From: a virus
Reading direction: 5' to 3' (one strand)
Length of the DNA: 30,448 nucleotides
Virus record (IMG/VR): IMGVR_UViG_3300029951_000412
Location: 1 to 30,448 of that record
Of the stretch, positions 13,873-21,685 are shown piece after piece. A program made the translations under genes and the position numbers. How positions within the stretch are numbered: the stretch's first letter is position 1; each line of letters starts with the position of its first letter. Under the pieces are notes generated by a model, which was given only the letters and a program-made list of their open reading frames with translations, was not told the DNA's origin and did not search any database.

Positions 13873-14358
13873 ATGGGACAACTTTGGAAGAAACTACAAG
13901 ACCCGCAATGCGTGCAGCAGATCGGCGCTGAGAAGACCGCTCGTACCGCTCTGGAAACACGGTTCACCAAACTGGAGGCTGACTACAAGCTTCTGGAGGA
14001 GCGGTTCACCGAAATAGAGTCCCAACTGGGGGCTCTCAGCGGCGTCGTGGGTGAGGTTAGTGCTCAGCAGGGTGCTCACAAGGAAGAAGTCCAAGTCCGC
14101 CTCGGCGTCCTCGACGGCGACCTGAACGAGATGGAAAGCCGAGTTACCGCCCGTATCGAACCGCTGGAAGATAAGGTCTTCGCAAGTGGGGATGGGGAAA
14201 CGGATTATTCCAATACAGAGGAACCAGAGGGATATAAGCAGCCTTCGCTGCGGAAGAAAGAAGCCGCAGCCGCAGCTTCCGACTCCTCAGTTTTCCTGAA
14301 ACCTTACGTACCGAAACACAAGACCACACCAGCGGCAGAGCCCGCTACGGAGAAATAA
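13873..14358 (+). CDS. Coiled-coil structural protein
   Basis: Protein of 161 aa. Residues 20-105 are a long heptad-like coiled coil (ETRFTKLEADYKLLEERFTEIESQL...). A disordered Ala/Lys/Pro-rich C-terminus follows (KKEAAAAASDSS...). ATG 13873 with GAGGAG about 8 bases upstream is preferred over an earlier in-frame ATG at 13849 inside the previous gene. It is probably a minor head or assembly protein; no family recognised. A partial copy of the intergenic promoter motif occurs inside it at 14202. Confidence 0.65.
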   Translation: MGQLWKKLQDPQCVQQIGAEKTARTALETRFTKLEADYKLLEERFTEIESQLGALSGVVGEVSAQQGAHKEEVQVRLGVLDGDLNEMESRVTARIEPLEDKVFASGDGETDYSNTEEPEGYKQPSLRKKEAAAAASDSSVFLKPYVPKHKTTPAAEPATEK

Positions 14359-14359
14359 C

Positions 14360-14644
14360 ATGCCGATGTTCAGCGAAAAAGCAGGCGAGAAGAGCACCTT
14401 CGGGCCAACCATGGCGATTGCTGCGGGTCTACACCGTGACAAGAACAAAGAGAGCAAGGATGGCGAGGACGGCGAGAAGAAAAATCTTGTCACCGAGCAT
14501 ATCGCGAAAGCTCAGGAACACCTCAACAAGGCGAAGTCTGCTCACGAAGGCAAGCAGCATCACGAGCCTGATGAGGACGACGCCAGTACATCGGGAGCGG
14601 GTTCAGCACTCGAAGCTCTCGGTCTGCATGGCAAGGGAGAGTAA
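14360..14644 (+). CDS. Small charged hypothetical protein
   Basis: Protein of 94 aa, Lys/Glu/Asp/His-rich and mostly disordered, with one helix (VTEHIAKAQEHLNKAKSAHEG) and a short C-terminal helix (SALEALGLHGKGE). Begins one base after the previous stop. No family recognised. It is followed by two more very small genes in the same run. Confidence 0.6.
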   Translation: MPMFSEKAGEKSTFGPTMAIAAGLHRDKNKESKDGEDGEKKNLVTEHIAKAQEHLNKAKSAHEGKQHHEPDEDDASTSGAGSALEALGLHGKGE

Positions 14645-14646
14645 CC

Positions 14647-14790
14647 ATGATTTCAACAATCGTTATCGCCGCAATCGCATACGTCGGAGGCTGCTTCAGC
14701 CCCGGCATTGGTCGCAAGATCAAGGCTGCCATCTCTAAGGATAAGGCGGCTGTTGAGGCGGATGTCAAGAAGGACATCCCGAAAATCTAA
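14647..14790 (+). CDS. 47-aa single-pass membrane-type peptide
   Basis: It begins MISTIVIAAIAYVGGCFSPG, a hydrophobic segment that could be one membrane helix or a signal-type anchor. An amphipathic Lys/Ala/Glu helix (AAISKDKAAVEADVKKDI) follows. The stop overlaps the next ATG (TAATG). It could be a small membrane-associated virion or lysis accessory protein, but it lies in the head cluster and its role is unknown. Confidence 0.55.
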   Translation: MISTIVIAAIAYVGGCFSPGIGRKIKAAISKDKAAVEADVKKDIPKI

Positions 14791-14945
14791 TGCCCGCCAA
14801 GCAAATCATGGAGGAGTTCTACAAGAAGACACTCCACTCTGGTTCAAAGAACGGGCCAAAGGTCACGTCACTCGCACAAGCCAAGGCTATCGCAGCCAGT
14901 TACGGCCCGAAGGGTGACAAGAAGAAAGACAAAGACGAGGAATAA
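14790..14945 (+). CDS. Small DUF6496-like phage protein
   Basis: A 51-aa Lys-rich protein with the pattern EFYKKTLHSGSKNGPKVTS then QAKAIAASYG and a KKKDKDEE tail. This fits the small phage family in which F...LxSGSxGxKVTxxxQAIAIAxSE is conserved (DUF6496 type). The role in that family is unknown. It overlaps the previous gene at TAATG. Confidence 0.6.
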   Translation: MPAKQIMEEFYKKTLHSGSKNGPKVTSLAQAKAIAASYGPKGDKKKDKDEE

Positions 14946-14948
14946 CAC

Positions 14949-16016
14949 ATGCCAACAGTCGGCGCAGTTCGATCAATTTACCCCGGTACACGGGCACTTC
15001 TCATGGGTTACGACCAAGTGTACGGTGGGCCTATCGGCCCGTCTTCACTCGTTGACCCTTGGCTGGACACGGCGTCGTTGTTTACCCTCCTTGCCGCATC
15101 CACGATTACTAATAGCGGCTCCAGCGTCATCGCTGGTGGAAACGTCGGACTCTACCCCGGCACTTCGATCACAGGATTCCCTCCGGGCGTTGTCACTCCT
15201 CCCGCCACGATTCAGCTAACTACTCCAGCCGCAGAGCAGGCCGAAGTTGACGCCAACAACGCCTACCTCCATTTCCAAAGCCTCCCCGCTGGAACGGTTG
15301 AATCTACCCTCGACGGTCTCACTTTGACTCCCGGTACTTACACCAGCGCAAGTTCGATGGCACTGAGCGGCGGTCAAACACTGACGCTTAACGGCGCAGG
15401 ACTTTACGTATTCCAGATTGGCTCCACTCTGACAGTCGGCGTCGGTGCAACCGTTGCCTTGACTGGTGGAGCGACGGCAACAAACGTGATTTGGCAGGTC
15501 GGTAGCTCAGCCACGATTGACGGCCCCGGCACCACGATGGTTGGAACCATCATTGCGCTTGATAGCGTGACCCTCGGCGGCGGAACACTGAATGGTCGGG
15601 CTCTTGCCTTGACCGCTGCGGTGACTATCGCGACAGCCGAAGACGCCACTTCCCCACAGACAGGTCCGGGCGTTGGCCCAACGGCAGAGAATTTACCGGG
15701 CAATGCGGCTTCAGTGCCGATTGTCATCGCCCCCCGTACTCCGAATCAGAACTCACTACGCACAGTTGTGTGGCGTGCGTTCCCTGCTGGAGCAACAGTT
15801 GATCTGGCATTCCAAGTCAGCATCGACGCCAATCCTTTGAACTTCGTGACCGTGGATACCTACAGCGGCACGGGAAATAGTGGCAACAGAGAAATTCAGG
15901 CCGATCAGGTCACAGGAGCACAGTCTGCGGCCATGTCCTCAGCCCGTTTCTGCCGTGTGTTGAACCTGAGCGGCACGGCGGTGAGCAGCCTCATTGTGGA
16001 CTTCACTGCCCAATAA
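14949..16016 (+). CDS. Ice-binding-like (DUF3494) domain protein
   Basis: Protein of 355 aa. Residues about 40-232 carry the DUF3494/ice-binding-like beta-solenoid. Hallmarks are LLAASTITNSGSSVIAGGNVG, PGTSITGFPPGVV, LTLTPGTYTS, YVFQIGSTLTVG, VIWQVGSSATI and TIIALDSVTLGGGTLNGRAL. Family members include secreted ice-binding proteins and adhesins, and not all bind ice. There is no signal peptide, unlike cellular members. A beta-rich C-terminal domain (about 260-355) of unknown type follows. It sits between small head genes and the portal, so a capsid decoration or surface-attachment role is likely (inference). Confidence 0.85.
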   Translation: MPTVGAVRSIYPGTRALLMGYDQVYGGPIGPSSLVDPWLDTASLFTLLAASTITNSGSSVIAGGNVGLYPGTSITGFPPGVVTPPATIQLTTPAAEQAEVDANNAYLHFQSLPAGTVESTLDGLTLTPGTYTSASSMALSGGQTLTLNGAGLYVFQIGSTLTVGVGATVALTGGATATNVIWQVGSSATIDGPGTTMVGTIIALDSVTLGGGTLNGRALALTAAVTIATAEDATSPQTGPGVGPTAENLPGNAASVPIVIAPRTPNQNSLRTVVWRAFPAGATVDLAFQVSIDANPLNFVTVDTYSGTGNSGNREIQADQVTGAQSAAMSSARFCRVLNLSGTAVSSLIVDFTAQ

Positions 16017-16028
16017 GTAGGAGCCTAA

Positions 16029-18530
16029 ATGAGCAGCACAGCACAAGCACCCACTCAGGATGCTTACAGTGACATTGCCGAGAAGTACGCACCGGGGGAA
16101 ACCTACGGTACGTCTGCCTCTTCCATTCGGAAGGGGTCATACGGCAAGAAAAATCAACTCATCGACGACAAGTACAAGGATGCGTGGCGTGCTCTCGTCA
16201 CGAAAATCCAGCACCGAGATATGTTCGCCCGCATTGAGGAAGTCAAACGTGCGGCGGACGGCGGCTTCTACTGGCGTAACATCTTCGACGCCTTCTGGAG
16301 TGACTTGCAGTTTACGTGGATGCAAGGAGCGGGCTCGGCTGGATTGGGCAACGACTCCAACGGTAACTCCGAAACCCTGTCTTACCCCCTGAATATCTAT
16401 CAAGCCTTTGGCCGTGCGTACATGAAGATCGTGGGGCACCAGCCTGAGGTGCACATTGTCGCTTCTGGCGATAGCGCCACTGCTTTGCAAATGGCGGACG
16501 GTGCGAACCACCTTCTGGAAGAAATCCAAGCCATCAATCAGGACGCCAACCTACCGCAAGAATTCGCCGTGCAATCTTACACGGGCGGGCGCTATGGAAT
16601 TTACACCCGCTGGGTAGCTGACGGCTCTCGTTTCGGTTACTACGACGAGGATGAAGACGATGAGGGCATGGCGGAAGGCGTCGGACAAGGCTCCGAGAAC
16701 CCTCCCAAGAAAAAGCCTCGTCAGCCAAGGGGCGGCGAAGTCCAGTCCCTCTACGGCGTGCCGTGGTTAAAAGTTCCTATCAACATGAAGCACATCCACG
16801 AGTTTGCGTGGCTGATGCTTAGCGACGAAATTGACCTGAGTGCTGCCAAGTCCCTTTACCCGTGGATCGCAAAACGGATTCAAGCAGGAGAACCCGGACC
16901 AGCAGAGTTCATGTTCGACCGCACAACGCGAATCGCACTCACGCAGGGTCTTCACCTTGTAAGCCAGATGGCCGAGGCACTGGATCAGTTACCGACCATC
17001 CAAACAATCTGGGTGCGACCCTGCATGTTTGCGGAGATTGATGACGAAGAGTGCCGTGAGTGGTTCGAGGACAACTATCCCGATGGGGGATGTGTGGTGT
17101 TCTTGGGCAACGAGTATGCGGAATCCCGCAATGAGAGCATGGATGACCATTGGTCGATAGGTCACGCAGTGAAGGGACACGGCCAAGCTACGCCCGCTTA
17201 CGGGGCAAGCATGTTGGTTGCCCAAGACGCCTTCTCAGATGTGTTCGATCTGGAAATGGAAACGCACATGCGTGCAATTCCCGCCATCCACTTCGACCCC
17301 GATACATTCGACCTGTCTGCCCGCAGCAAGCAGAAGGCAAACCCCGGCGCTGCATACCCTCTGAAGCACGGATTGGAATCGAATATCAACGTCGGACAGA
17401 AAGCTTTTGCCGAGCCTGCGGTCAGCGTGAGTGCTCAGCTTCTCCAGACACGTACCGATTTAGCTACAACGCTCTCGACCGTAGTCACTGGTATTTCTCC
17501 AGCGGCAGTAGGACAGGCTGATGAAAATAACACGACTCTTGGTGGAATCTCAATCCTGCGTGCGGCTTCACGTGGCGAGGCAGGCACGGCTTTTGAAGGC
17601 TTCATCCGTTGCTATTCGAAATCCTGCGAACAGGCAATCCGCATCGGTGCCAAATATCGTCTCGCCGAGGCTGATGCAGACGGCGTGCTCACGATCAAAA
17701 AGAAGGGACACCCCGATGTCCTCGTGAATTTGATTGATCTACGGGACGGCAACATCTGGTGCGTGCCCGATACCGACCAGACTTACCCGAGCACATTCGA
17801 GGAAGAGCAACTCGCTTTGACTCAGTTGACCATGGCTGCCCAAACGGGCGACGAAAGCGCCAAAGCCGCATTGAATGACCCCGGCAACCAAGAGCGCATC
17901 TCGCAACTCCGTGGGATCAGCGGCATGAAGTCTTCTGTCGGCGACATTGGCATGAAGGTTAGTCAAACTATCGACATGCTGCTTGTCCAACCGCCAGTCC
18001 CGAACGAGCAGGCAGTGCAAGCCGCACAAATGGTCATCCTGCAAGCAGTGGCATCTGGACAACAGCCCCCGACGCCCGAAGAGTCGGACAAGTACAAGCT
18101 CTTCAAGTCGTCCATGGAACCCGGCCCGCTTGATGACGTGACAAAAGAGTTGCCGTTTATCACGGCGTGGATTTACTCGCCTACAGGACAGCGGAATCGC
18201 TTCAACAATCCTGACGGGTTCTTGAATGTCGAGCTTTATGGACTGTCACTACAGGCGAAAATCCAGCAGCAGATGGAGCAGGCACAAGCCGCTGCCGTCA
18301 AGCCGCAGCTTGCAATCGAAGCTGCCAAGAAACAGCCGACAGCGAAGGCACCGCCACATCCGAGCGAGAGCATTAACTACAAAGACGCGGGCCACGCTGT
18401 GCAAATGCAGATGGAAGCTCAAGCTGGTCTTGACGGGACTGCGGATCACGCCGCCGCCCTGACGGAAGAGCAGCTTAATCCGCCTCAACCCCCAACTCCC
18501 GCTGCCCCGCGCAAGCTCAAGAGGAAGTAA
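16029..18530 (+). CDS. Portal protein (P22-like)
   Basis: Forms the dodecameric ring at the capsid vertex through which DNA is packaged and ejected. It is 833 aa (P22 gp1 is 725). Features are an N-terminal helical wing, an acidic insertion (DEDEDDEGMAEG) and a central SIGHAVKGHGQATPAYGASMLVAQDAFSD segment. ATTLSTVVTGISPAAVGQADENNTTLGG follows, and the long C-terminal helical barrel is rich in Gln/Ala (KIQQQMEQAQAAA) and carries PSESINYKD. The start has TAGGAG 6 bases upstream. The next gene begins at the base after its stop. Confidence 0.85.
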   Translation: MSSTAQAPTQDAYSDIAEKYAPGETYGTSASSIRKGSYGKKNQLIDDKYKDAWRALVTKIQHRDMFARIEEVKRAADGGFYWRNIFDAFWSDLQFTWMQGAGSAGLGNDSNGNSETLSYPLNIYQAFGRAYMKIVGHQPEVHIVASGDSATALQMADGANHLLEEIQAINQDANLPQEFAVQSYTGGRYGIYTRWVADGSRFGYYDEDEDDEGMAEGVGQGSENPPKKKPRQPRGGEVQSLYGVPWLKVPINMKHIHEFAWLMLSDEIDLSAAKSLYPWIAKRIQAGEPGPAEFMFDRTTRIALTQGLHLVSQMAEALDQLPTIQTIWVRPCMFAEIDDEECREWFEDNYPDGGCVVFLGNEYAESRNESMDDHWSIGHAVKGHGQATPAYGASMLVAQDAFSDVFDLEMETHMRAIPAIHFDPDTFDLSARSKQKANPGAAYPLKHGLESNINVGQKAFAEPAVSVSAQLLQTRTDLATTLSTVVTGISPAAVGQADENNTTLGGISILRAASRGEAGTAFEGFIRCYSKSCEQAIRIGAKYRLAEADADGVLTIKKKGHPDVLVNLIDLRDGNIWCVPDTDQTYPSTFEEEQLALTQLTMAAQTGDESAKAALNDPGNQERISQLRGISGMKSSVGDIGMKVSQTIDMLLVQPPVPNEQAVQAAQMVILQAVASGQQPPTPEESDKYKLFKSSMEPGPLDDVTKELPFITAWIYSPTGQRNRFNNPDGFLNVELYGLSLQAKIQQQMEQAQAAAVKPQLAIEAAKKQPTAKAPPHPSESINYKDAGHAVQMQMEAQAGLDGTADHAAALTEEQLNPPQPPTPAAPRKLKRK

Positions 18531-19154
18531 ATGGACGATAAGAAGCCCATTGCCTACGTGATGCGTCATGGGGACACGGATTTGAACGACGACAATGCGT
18601 TCAGAGGGATGTTAGACCCCTGTCTCAACGATGAGGGCGTTGTGCAGGCTCACAAAGCCGCAGAATTCCTCTCCCGACAAAATATTGAGCGAGTAATCTG
18701 CTCTCCGCTGCACCGTGCGGTGCAGACTGCCGAAATTGTGAGTGGAACTCTTGGCGGACGCTGCATCGAGCAGTCGAGATGCCTTTTTCCGTGGCAGATA
18801 GCCCCACTTTACGGTAAGGACAAGGACGAATTCGCAGAAGCACTCGATCACTTCGTCGATAATCCAACTGAGACCCCCAAAAACGGAGAATCGCTCTCGG
18901 ATTTCATCGAAAGAGTCGGAGACTTCTTCGAAGACAAGCTCTGCCCGCATTGTGTGACGCTTTTCGTTTGTCATACCTCGAATATTGTCGCCTTGAACGA
19001 CATCATCAACGGCACCTCCGAAGGCAGTCCCGAAAGTGGCGAAGTTGTAGCTCCGGGCGGCATCTGTGCCATCTACTGCGACGAGGACGAAGACGGCGGG
19101 TACGAGATAGAACCCATTTTTGGTGAAACTCATGACGCCGAGTTTGGAAGTTAA
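18531..19154 (+). CDS. Histidine phosphatase superfamily protein
   Basis: Phosphoglycerate-mutase-like phosphatase of 207 aa. The catalytic RHG motif is in YVMRHGDTD (His13), SPLHRAVQTAE supplies Arg62, NGESLSDFIERV supplies the acid near Glu120, and FVCHTSN supplies the second histidine (His148). The core residues are present, so it may be active; the substrate is unknown. It is wedged between portal and coat genes, where scaffolds or proteases are usual, so a virion-assembly or host-signalling function is possible (inference). Confidence 0.85.
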   Translation: MDDKKPIAYVMRHGDTDLNDDNAFRGMLDPCLNDEGVVQAHKAAEFLSRQNIERVICSPLHRAVQTAEIVSGTLGGRCIEQSRCLFPWQIAPLYGKDKDEFAEALDHFVDNPTETPKNGESLSDFIERVGDFFEDKLCPHCVTLFVCHTSNIVALNDIINGTSEGSPESGEVVAPGGICAIYCDEDEDGGYEIEPIFGETHDAEFGS

Positions 19155-19248
19155 GGTCTTCATCCGACTGCACCTCTTATTCCTCAAACTCGCGAATCTA
19201 TGCCTCGGAGTAGCCATCCGCCTGCATCCCCTTTTTCAGAAAAAGTAG
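19132..19248 (+). CDS. 38-aa hydrophobic membrane peptide
   Basis: An ORF in another frame overlapping the end of the phosphatase gene by 23 bases. It encodes a basic N-terminus, a hydrophobic segment (LLFLKLANLCLGVAI) and a basic end (QKK). It reads like a tiny single-pass or amphipathic membrane peptide. The ribosome binding site is weak (GGTGAA). Its regular hydrophobic pattern argues it is real, but length alone could be chance. A holin-like role is possible but unsupported. Confidence 0.4.
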   Translation: MTPSLEVKVFIRLHLLFLKLANLCLGVAIRLHPLFQKK

Positions 19249-19252
19249 ATTT

Positions 19253-19269
19253 GGATTACTCCTAAGTGA
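19253..19269 (+). promoter_or_regulatory. Late-promoter-like motif, copy B
   Basis: GGATTACTCCTAAGTGA, the same 17-nt family as copies at 4886, 21669, 23304 and 29832. It lies 143 bases before the coat protein gene, giving a long leader if it is a promoter. Confidence 0.55.
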
Positions 19270-19412
19270 CAAGCAACACCCTTCCAAAGGTTCCGGGTCC
19301 GTTACCCGTGGGTTCGTCCCGAAAACGTCAGGCCAATGAGAAGAGTGAGTGACTGCCAAACAGTTAATCATTTTTCGCCCATGTCGGGGGCAAATCCGAC
19401 AGGAGAAACATC
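19270..19412 (+). promoter_or_regulatory. Structured leader of the coat protein gene
   Basis: No gene is seen in this stretch. It holds a run of small hairpins: CGGGT/ACCCG (19294-19308), GGG/CCC (19310-19320), ACTG/CAGT (19352-19364) and TGTCGG/CCGACA (19382-19401). The last hairpin ends directly on the AGGAG ribosome binding site (19401-19405) of the coat gene. Such stems may protect the mRNA or tune initiation of this highly expressed gene. Confidence 0.45.
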
Positions 19413-20786
19413 ATGGCCTCAGATACCCTTAATAGCGCATCTGCCCTGTACGTTGAGATTGAAAAGCTCAACGCTTCGGTCTATCCCCAGTTTAACCAAG
19501 ACGCCAAGTTCTACGGTCGCCTTCAGAACCAAGAGCAGTTCAAGGTCTCTGAACGTCTCGTCCGTATCCCGCTGCTTGTGCAGCCGGGTTCTACCTTCGC
19601 ACAGTTCGTCCCAGACGGCACAACCGATTCAATGGGCACGGGCGGCGGCGAACAGTACGACGCTGGTGTAGCATCCCCCGTCTTCTTCGTGCAGGCTTGC
19701 CAAGTCACGAAGGGTGCCGAGTGGAGCACAGACGGCAAGGAAAAGTCCGTCGTAGATGTCTACAAGGACAGCTTCCGCATCAACCTCAAGGCGTTCCGCA
19801 CCAACCTCGAAGCTCTCATGGCTGTCTCTGACGGCTCTGGCGCTCTGGGAACGGTCACCATCACGCCGACCACAACCTTCATGAACGTCAGCAACGCCAA
19901 TGATTTTCAGGCGGGCGCTTACTACCAAGTAGTCGCTGCTGGGTACGGCGCAAACCGTGGGTACTTCCAAGTCCTCACCGCTGACCTTATCAACAACATC
20001 CTGTATCTCGTGGATGGCGGAACCGGAACCCCCGGTCAGTATTTCCCGACTGGCACAATCGCCACGGACATCCTGATCGTTCTCGGTGCCAACGGTATGC
20101 TCACCCAGACCTACACCCCTGACCGTTACACCTCCGCGACAACGTCTGCGTCTTTGAACGGCATTCCTGCCATCAACTACCAGTCTTCCAGCGGCGACTG
20201 GTTCGGTATTCCGCGCAGCACTTGGCCCGGCGTCCTGAACTCTGCCTACGTGAACGGACAGTCCGACGCCCTTGTTCCTCAGATGTTCCAGTTGATGGAG
20301 TCGCTCTTGCAGCGTGCCAACGGCTCGGACGCTGATGAACTCACGGACTTCGTGGTTCACTGCAACGTGGATCAGGTGACGGCATGGGAAAACCTCGGCC
20401 TGTACACCTCGGGTACGTCGGCTTCAACCCACTACGCTCCTGCTGGTGTGGCAACGGCCTTCACCCCGCGTCAGGACGGCGACACTCGCAAGGATTACTT
20501 GCCTGAGCAGCGTCTCCGCTCGATGGCTGGTCACGAGTTGATTACCAACATCAAGGCAAAGCAACAGCGCATTGATGCGATCAACTTCAAATACTGGTTC
20601 AAGACCGAAGTGAAGCCGCCTTCCCTCTTCGACGTAGGTGGGATGACGACCTTCCCGCTGTACGGCTCTGACGGTGGTGTGGCTCCGACCACGGCGTTCT
20701 ACTTCGTGTTCGGTGGTCAGATCGCAAACGCCAAGCCTCGTGCAGGCGCTTACATCGACACACTCGCTCTTCCATACGGTTTCTAA
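19413..20786 (+). CDS. Major capsid protein (HK97 fold)
   Basis: 457-aa coat protein. The N-terminus ALYVEIEKLNASVYPQFNQDAKFYGRL is followed by an E-loop-like and spine-helix region (DVYKDSFRINLKAFRTNLEALMAV). A beta insertion (about 145-230) comes next, then the A-domain end (QRIDAINFKYWFKTEVKPPSLFDVGGMTTFPLYG). The C-terminus AYIDTLALPYGF is typical of an HK97-type coat. It has no obvious cleavable prodomain, which fits use of a separate scaffold. It is a single gene between a promoter-like motif and a terminator, with a good AGGAG site, so it is probably strongly and independently expressed. Confidence 0.85.
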   Translation: MASDTLNSASALYVEIEKLNASVYPQFNQDAKFYGRLQNQEQFKVSERLVRIPLLVQPGSTFAQFVPDGTTDSMGTGGGEQYDAGVASPVFFVQACQVTKGAEWSTDGKEKSVVDVYKDSFRINLKAFRTNLEALMAVSDGSGALGTVTITPTTTFMNVSNANDFQAGAYYQVVAAGYGANRGYFQVLTADLINNILYLVDGGTGTPGQYFPTGTIATDILIVLGANGMLTQTYTPDRYTSATTSASLNGIPAINYQSSSGDWFGIPRSTWPGVLNSAYVNGQSDALVPQMFQLMESLLQRANGSDADELTDFVVHCNVDQVTAWENLGLYTSGTSASTHYAPAGVATAFTPRQDGDTRKDYLPEQRLRSMAGHELITNIKAKQQRIDAINFKYWFKTEVKPPSLFDVGGMTTFPLYGSDGGVAPTTAFYFVFGGQIANAKPRAGAYIDTLALPYGF

Positions 20787-20801
20787 GCTGGTTGAGAACC
20801 G

Positions 20802-20836
20802 AAAGCCCCGATGCCGACAAAGCGTCGGGGCTTTTT
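20802..20836 (+). terminator. Rho-independent terminator after the coat gene
   Basis: Stem AAAGCCCCGA/TCGGGGCTTT (20802-20811 with 20825-20834) and T-run 20832-20836, 16 bases after the coat stop. This strong GC-rich stem would end or attenuate the coat transcript. Confidence 0.9.
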
Positions 20837-20853
20837 AACATGAGGAAACTTTA

Positions 20854-21525
20854 ATGTCACAATCCACTGAATCAATCTTCTTCCCGCTGTCGCCTCTTGA
20901 GGCGGTGGTGTACCTTCAGAACGAAATCGACGCCTTGTCAGGGACAGAGGGCGCATTAGCTCCCCTCACCTCTCCGGGGTTCTTGGGTATCCCCACTGCT
21001 CCGACTGCGGCCCCCGGCACGAACACTACCCAGCTTGCGACCACGGCCTTCGATCACGCCGCAATCCTCGTGGAGACGAATCGTGCCGAAGCTGCTGAGG
21101 CTCTTCTGGCACCGTTGGCTTCCCCTGCTCTGACTGGTTCGCCCACGGCTCCTACCAAGTCTCCGCTGACCAACAACACGGACATTGCAACTACGGCCTA
21201 CGCTGATGCTGCGGTCGCCGCCTCTGCCGCTGCTGTAGCAGCAAAGCAACAGACTTACCGTTCACCGTCGTTCACATCGTTGGCAAGCGCCACGAACAGT
21301 GGTGCGGTCGTCATCAACTGGGCAACGCCATTCGCGGACAACAATTACACGGTTGTGGCTCAGATCGAAATCGGCGAAGTGAGTTCTTACGCTGCGGTCA
21401 CCGCCATCATCGACATCGCTTCGTTGCAGAAGCAAGCGGGCGGCGTTGGAGTCATCATCAGCGTTGCGAACGCAGACAGCATCCCGCACACTTGGTCTGC
21501 AAACCTCATCGCAATCCACGACTAA
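20854..21525 (+). CDS. Fibre-like or decoration protein with two TAPT repeats
   Basis: Protein of 223 aa. Two 34-residue repeats (about 36-69 and 86-119) share the pattern APLxSPxxxGxPTAPTxxPxTNxTxxATTA. This pattern is well known from phage tail-fibre and collar proteins. The C-terminal domain (135-223) is beta-rich (ADNNYTVVAQIEIG...), like receptor-binding or fibre-tip modules. It lies between two terminators behind the coat gene, so it may be a head fibre or decoration rather than a tail fibre; which one is not decidable from sequence. Its ribosome binding site is AGGAAA near 20842. Confidence 0.7.
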   Translation: MSQSTESIFFPLSPLEAVVYLQNEIDALSGTEGALAPLTSPGFLGIPTAPTAAPGTNTTQLATTAFDHAAILVETNRAEAAEALLAPLASPALTGSPTAPTKSPLTNNTDIATTAYADAAVAASAAAVAAKQQTYRSPSFTSLASATNSGAVVINWATPFADNNYTVVAQIEIGEVSSYAAVTAIIDIASLQKQAGGVGVIISVANADSIPHTWSANLIAIHD

Positions 21526-21576
21526 ACCAGTATTAACCATTACTACACCTTCCCGTTCAATGCTTTATGAGGGCAC

Positions 21577-21606
21577 GGGGTCGCCAAAAGCGACCCCTTC
21601 ATTTTT
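21577..21606 (+). terminator. Rho-independent terminator
   Basis: Perfect 8-bp stem GGGGTCGC/GCGACCCC with loop CAAAA, followed by TTCATTTTT. It lies 51 bases after the fibre-like gene; the remaining gap to 21684 contains no gene and holds motif copy C. Confidence 0.92.
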
Positions 21607-21668
21607 CCAATAAAACTGCAAAATTCCATCCTTATTATGTAGCCAGAACGGGATTTCCCCGCCTACCC

Positions 21669-21685
21669 CTATTACTCCTCACTGA
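21669..21685 (+). promoter_or_regulatory. Late-promoter-like motif, copy C
   Basis: CTATTACTCCTCACTGA, matching copy A over ATTACTCCT and ending, like A, on the A of the downstream ATG. It follows a terminator by 62 bases. Confidence 0.5.

Noticed and set aside
19250-19325. tRNA-Gly-like fragment (CTTCCAA anticodon-loop look and GGGTTCGTCCC T-arm look)
   Set aside because: No matching acceptor stem, no D arm and poor anticodon stem pairing; at most a chance resemblance.
20802-20836. Possible attenuator or riboswitch after the coat gene
   Set aside because: A simple stem and T-run explains it as a rho-independent terminator.
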